From contig JAHINZ010000377.1 of assembly GCA_018895795.1 (NCBI GenBank), positions 1 to 6,272 of the forward strand: a stretch of DNA of 6,272 nucleotides, read 5' to 3'. This document shows positions 5,829 through 6,272 of the stretch, piece after piece (within the stretch, counting starts at the first letter, position 1; every line of letters starts with the position of its first letter). The position numbers were made by a program, and so were the translations under genes. The DNA is from Alphaproteobacteria bacterium. GTDB lineage: Bacteria > Pseudomonadota > Alphaproteobacteria > Caulobacterales > Caulobacteraceae. The notes under the pieces are model-generated. The model was not told the DNA's origin. It made no database searches and saw only the letters and a list, made by a program, of their open reading frames with translations.

Positions 5829-6272
5829 ATGATTGATCTCGATCACATCGACCGCAGGCTCCTGGCGATCCTGCAGGAGGACTGCACGGTTCCGATCGCC
5901 GAACTGGCCGAGCGGGTCGGCCTGACCCAGACGCCCTGCTGGAAAAGGGTCAAGCGGTTGCAAGACGCCGGCGTGATCACCGCCCGGGTCGCCTTGCTGG
6001 ATCGCGACGCCCTGGACCTGTCCCTGACCGTCTTCGTGGCGGTGAAGACCGGCCGCCATGACGAGGCCTGGCTGAACAGCTTCGCGGCGGGCGCCCGCGC
6101 CTTGCCCGAGGTGGTCGAGTTCTATCGGATGAGCGGCGAGGTCGACTATCTGCTCAAGGTCGTGGTTCGCGACATCGCCGCCTATGACAGGTTCTACAAG
6201 CGCCTGATCGCCACCGCCCCGCTCACCGACGTCAGTTCCAGCTTCGCGATGGAGCAGATCAAGTTCACCACC
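5829..6272 (+). CDS. Lrp/AsnC-family transcriptional regulator, DecR (YbaO)-like, 3' end cut by window
   Basis: A DNA-binding regulator that likely senses an amino acid. 148 codons are visible with no stop; the family usually ends within about 5-10 residues after the final KFTT, so only a short tail is missing. Residues 3-12 (DLDHIDRRLL) begin the family pattern. The helix-turn-helix spans about 21-44, including IAELAERVGLTQTPCWKRVK. The C-terminal RAM ligand-binding and oligomerisation domain covers about 65-148, with MSGEVDYLLKVVV (101-113) and SSFAMEQIKFTT (137-148). From memory, the TPCWKR recognition helix, the FYKRL segment and the SSFAMEQIK ending closely resemble E. coli DecR (YbaO), a cysteine-responsive activator of cysteine-degradation genes. 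The ligand here is therefore inferred to be cysteine or a related sulfur amino acid. The ATG at 5829 fits the family N-terminus, but its Shine-Dalgarno is weak. It is divergent from the exporter operon, which it probably controls along with itself. Confidence 0.94.
   Translation, partial: MIDLDHIDRRLLAILQEDCTVPIAELAERVGLTQTPCWKRVKRLQDAGVITARVALLDRDALDLSLTVFVAVKTGRHDEAWLNSFAAGARALPEVVEFYRMSGEVDYLLKVVVRDIAAYDRFYKRLIATAPLTDVSSSFAMEQIKFTT

Noticed and set aside
5808..6059. An 83-codon open frame on the minus strand opposite the Lrp regulator
   Set aside because: Antisense shadow of the conserved helix-turn-helix gene, with no motif.

Overview
The window looks like chromosomal DNA from a high-GC alphaproteobacterium, probably Caulobacterales (Caulobacter or Phenylobacterium-like). 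This rests on the GC-rich codon use, the style of the chemotaxis receptor signalling domain, a perfect TTAA-N7-TTAA box of the kind bound by the cell-cycle regulator CtrA, and a small DUF6356-type protein. The taxonomic call is inference; no database search was possible. No mobile element, CRISPR array, tRNA or rRNA was seen.

Layout from left to right. (1) 1-1484, minus strand: a soluble globin-coupled methyl-accepting chemotaxis protein (HemAT-like), cut by the left window edge at its C-terminus. (2) 1485-1617: its promoter region, holding the CtrA-like box and a short hairpin. (3) 1618-2766, minus: an acyl-CoA dehydrogenase, with a strong ribosome binding site and a 23-bp dyad just upstream. 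(4) 2832-2858: a strong GC-rich hairpin, probably the terminator of the next gene. (5) 2867-4291, minus: a 12-TM APC-superfamily amino acid permease of the cationic amino acid transporter type. (6) 4292-4440: a non-coding gap with two inverted repeats. (7) 4441-5457 and 5454-5705, minus: a YeiH-family (PF03601/COG2855) putative sulfate or sulfite exporter, translationally coupled by an ATGA overlap to a small DUF6356-like membrane protein that precedes it. (8) 5706-5828: a divergent regulatory region with a long dyad and related repeats. (9) 5829-6272, plus: an Lrp/AsnC-family regulator resembling E. coli DecR (YbaO), cut by the right edge a few residues before its expected end.

The most coherent functional unit is the right end. 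A DecR-like, probably sulfur-amino-acid-responsive, Lrp regulator is transcribed divergently from a two-gene operon for a putative sulfur oxyanion exporter. Between them lies a 31-bp dyad whose 15-bp 5-5-5 core has the size and symmetry of an Lrp-family site. This suggests local control of sulfite/sulfate efflux, for example when cysteine or sulfonates are degraded. The amino acid permease downstream on the same strand may belong to the same nutritional theme. The acyl-CoA dehydrogenase and the oxygen-sensing receptor appear to be separate transcription units.
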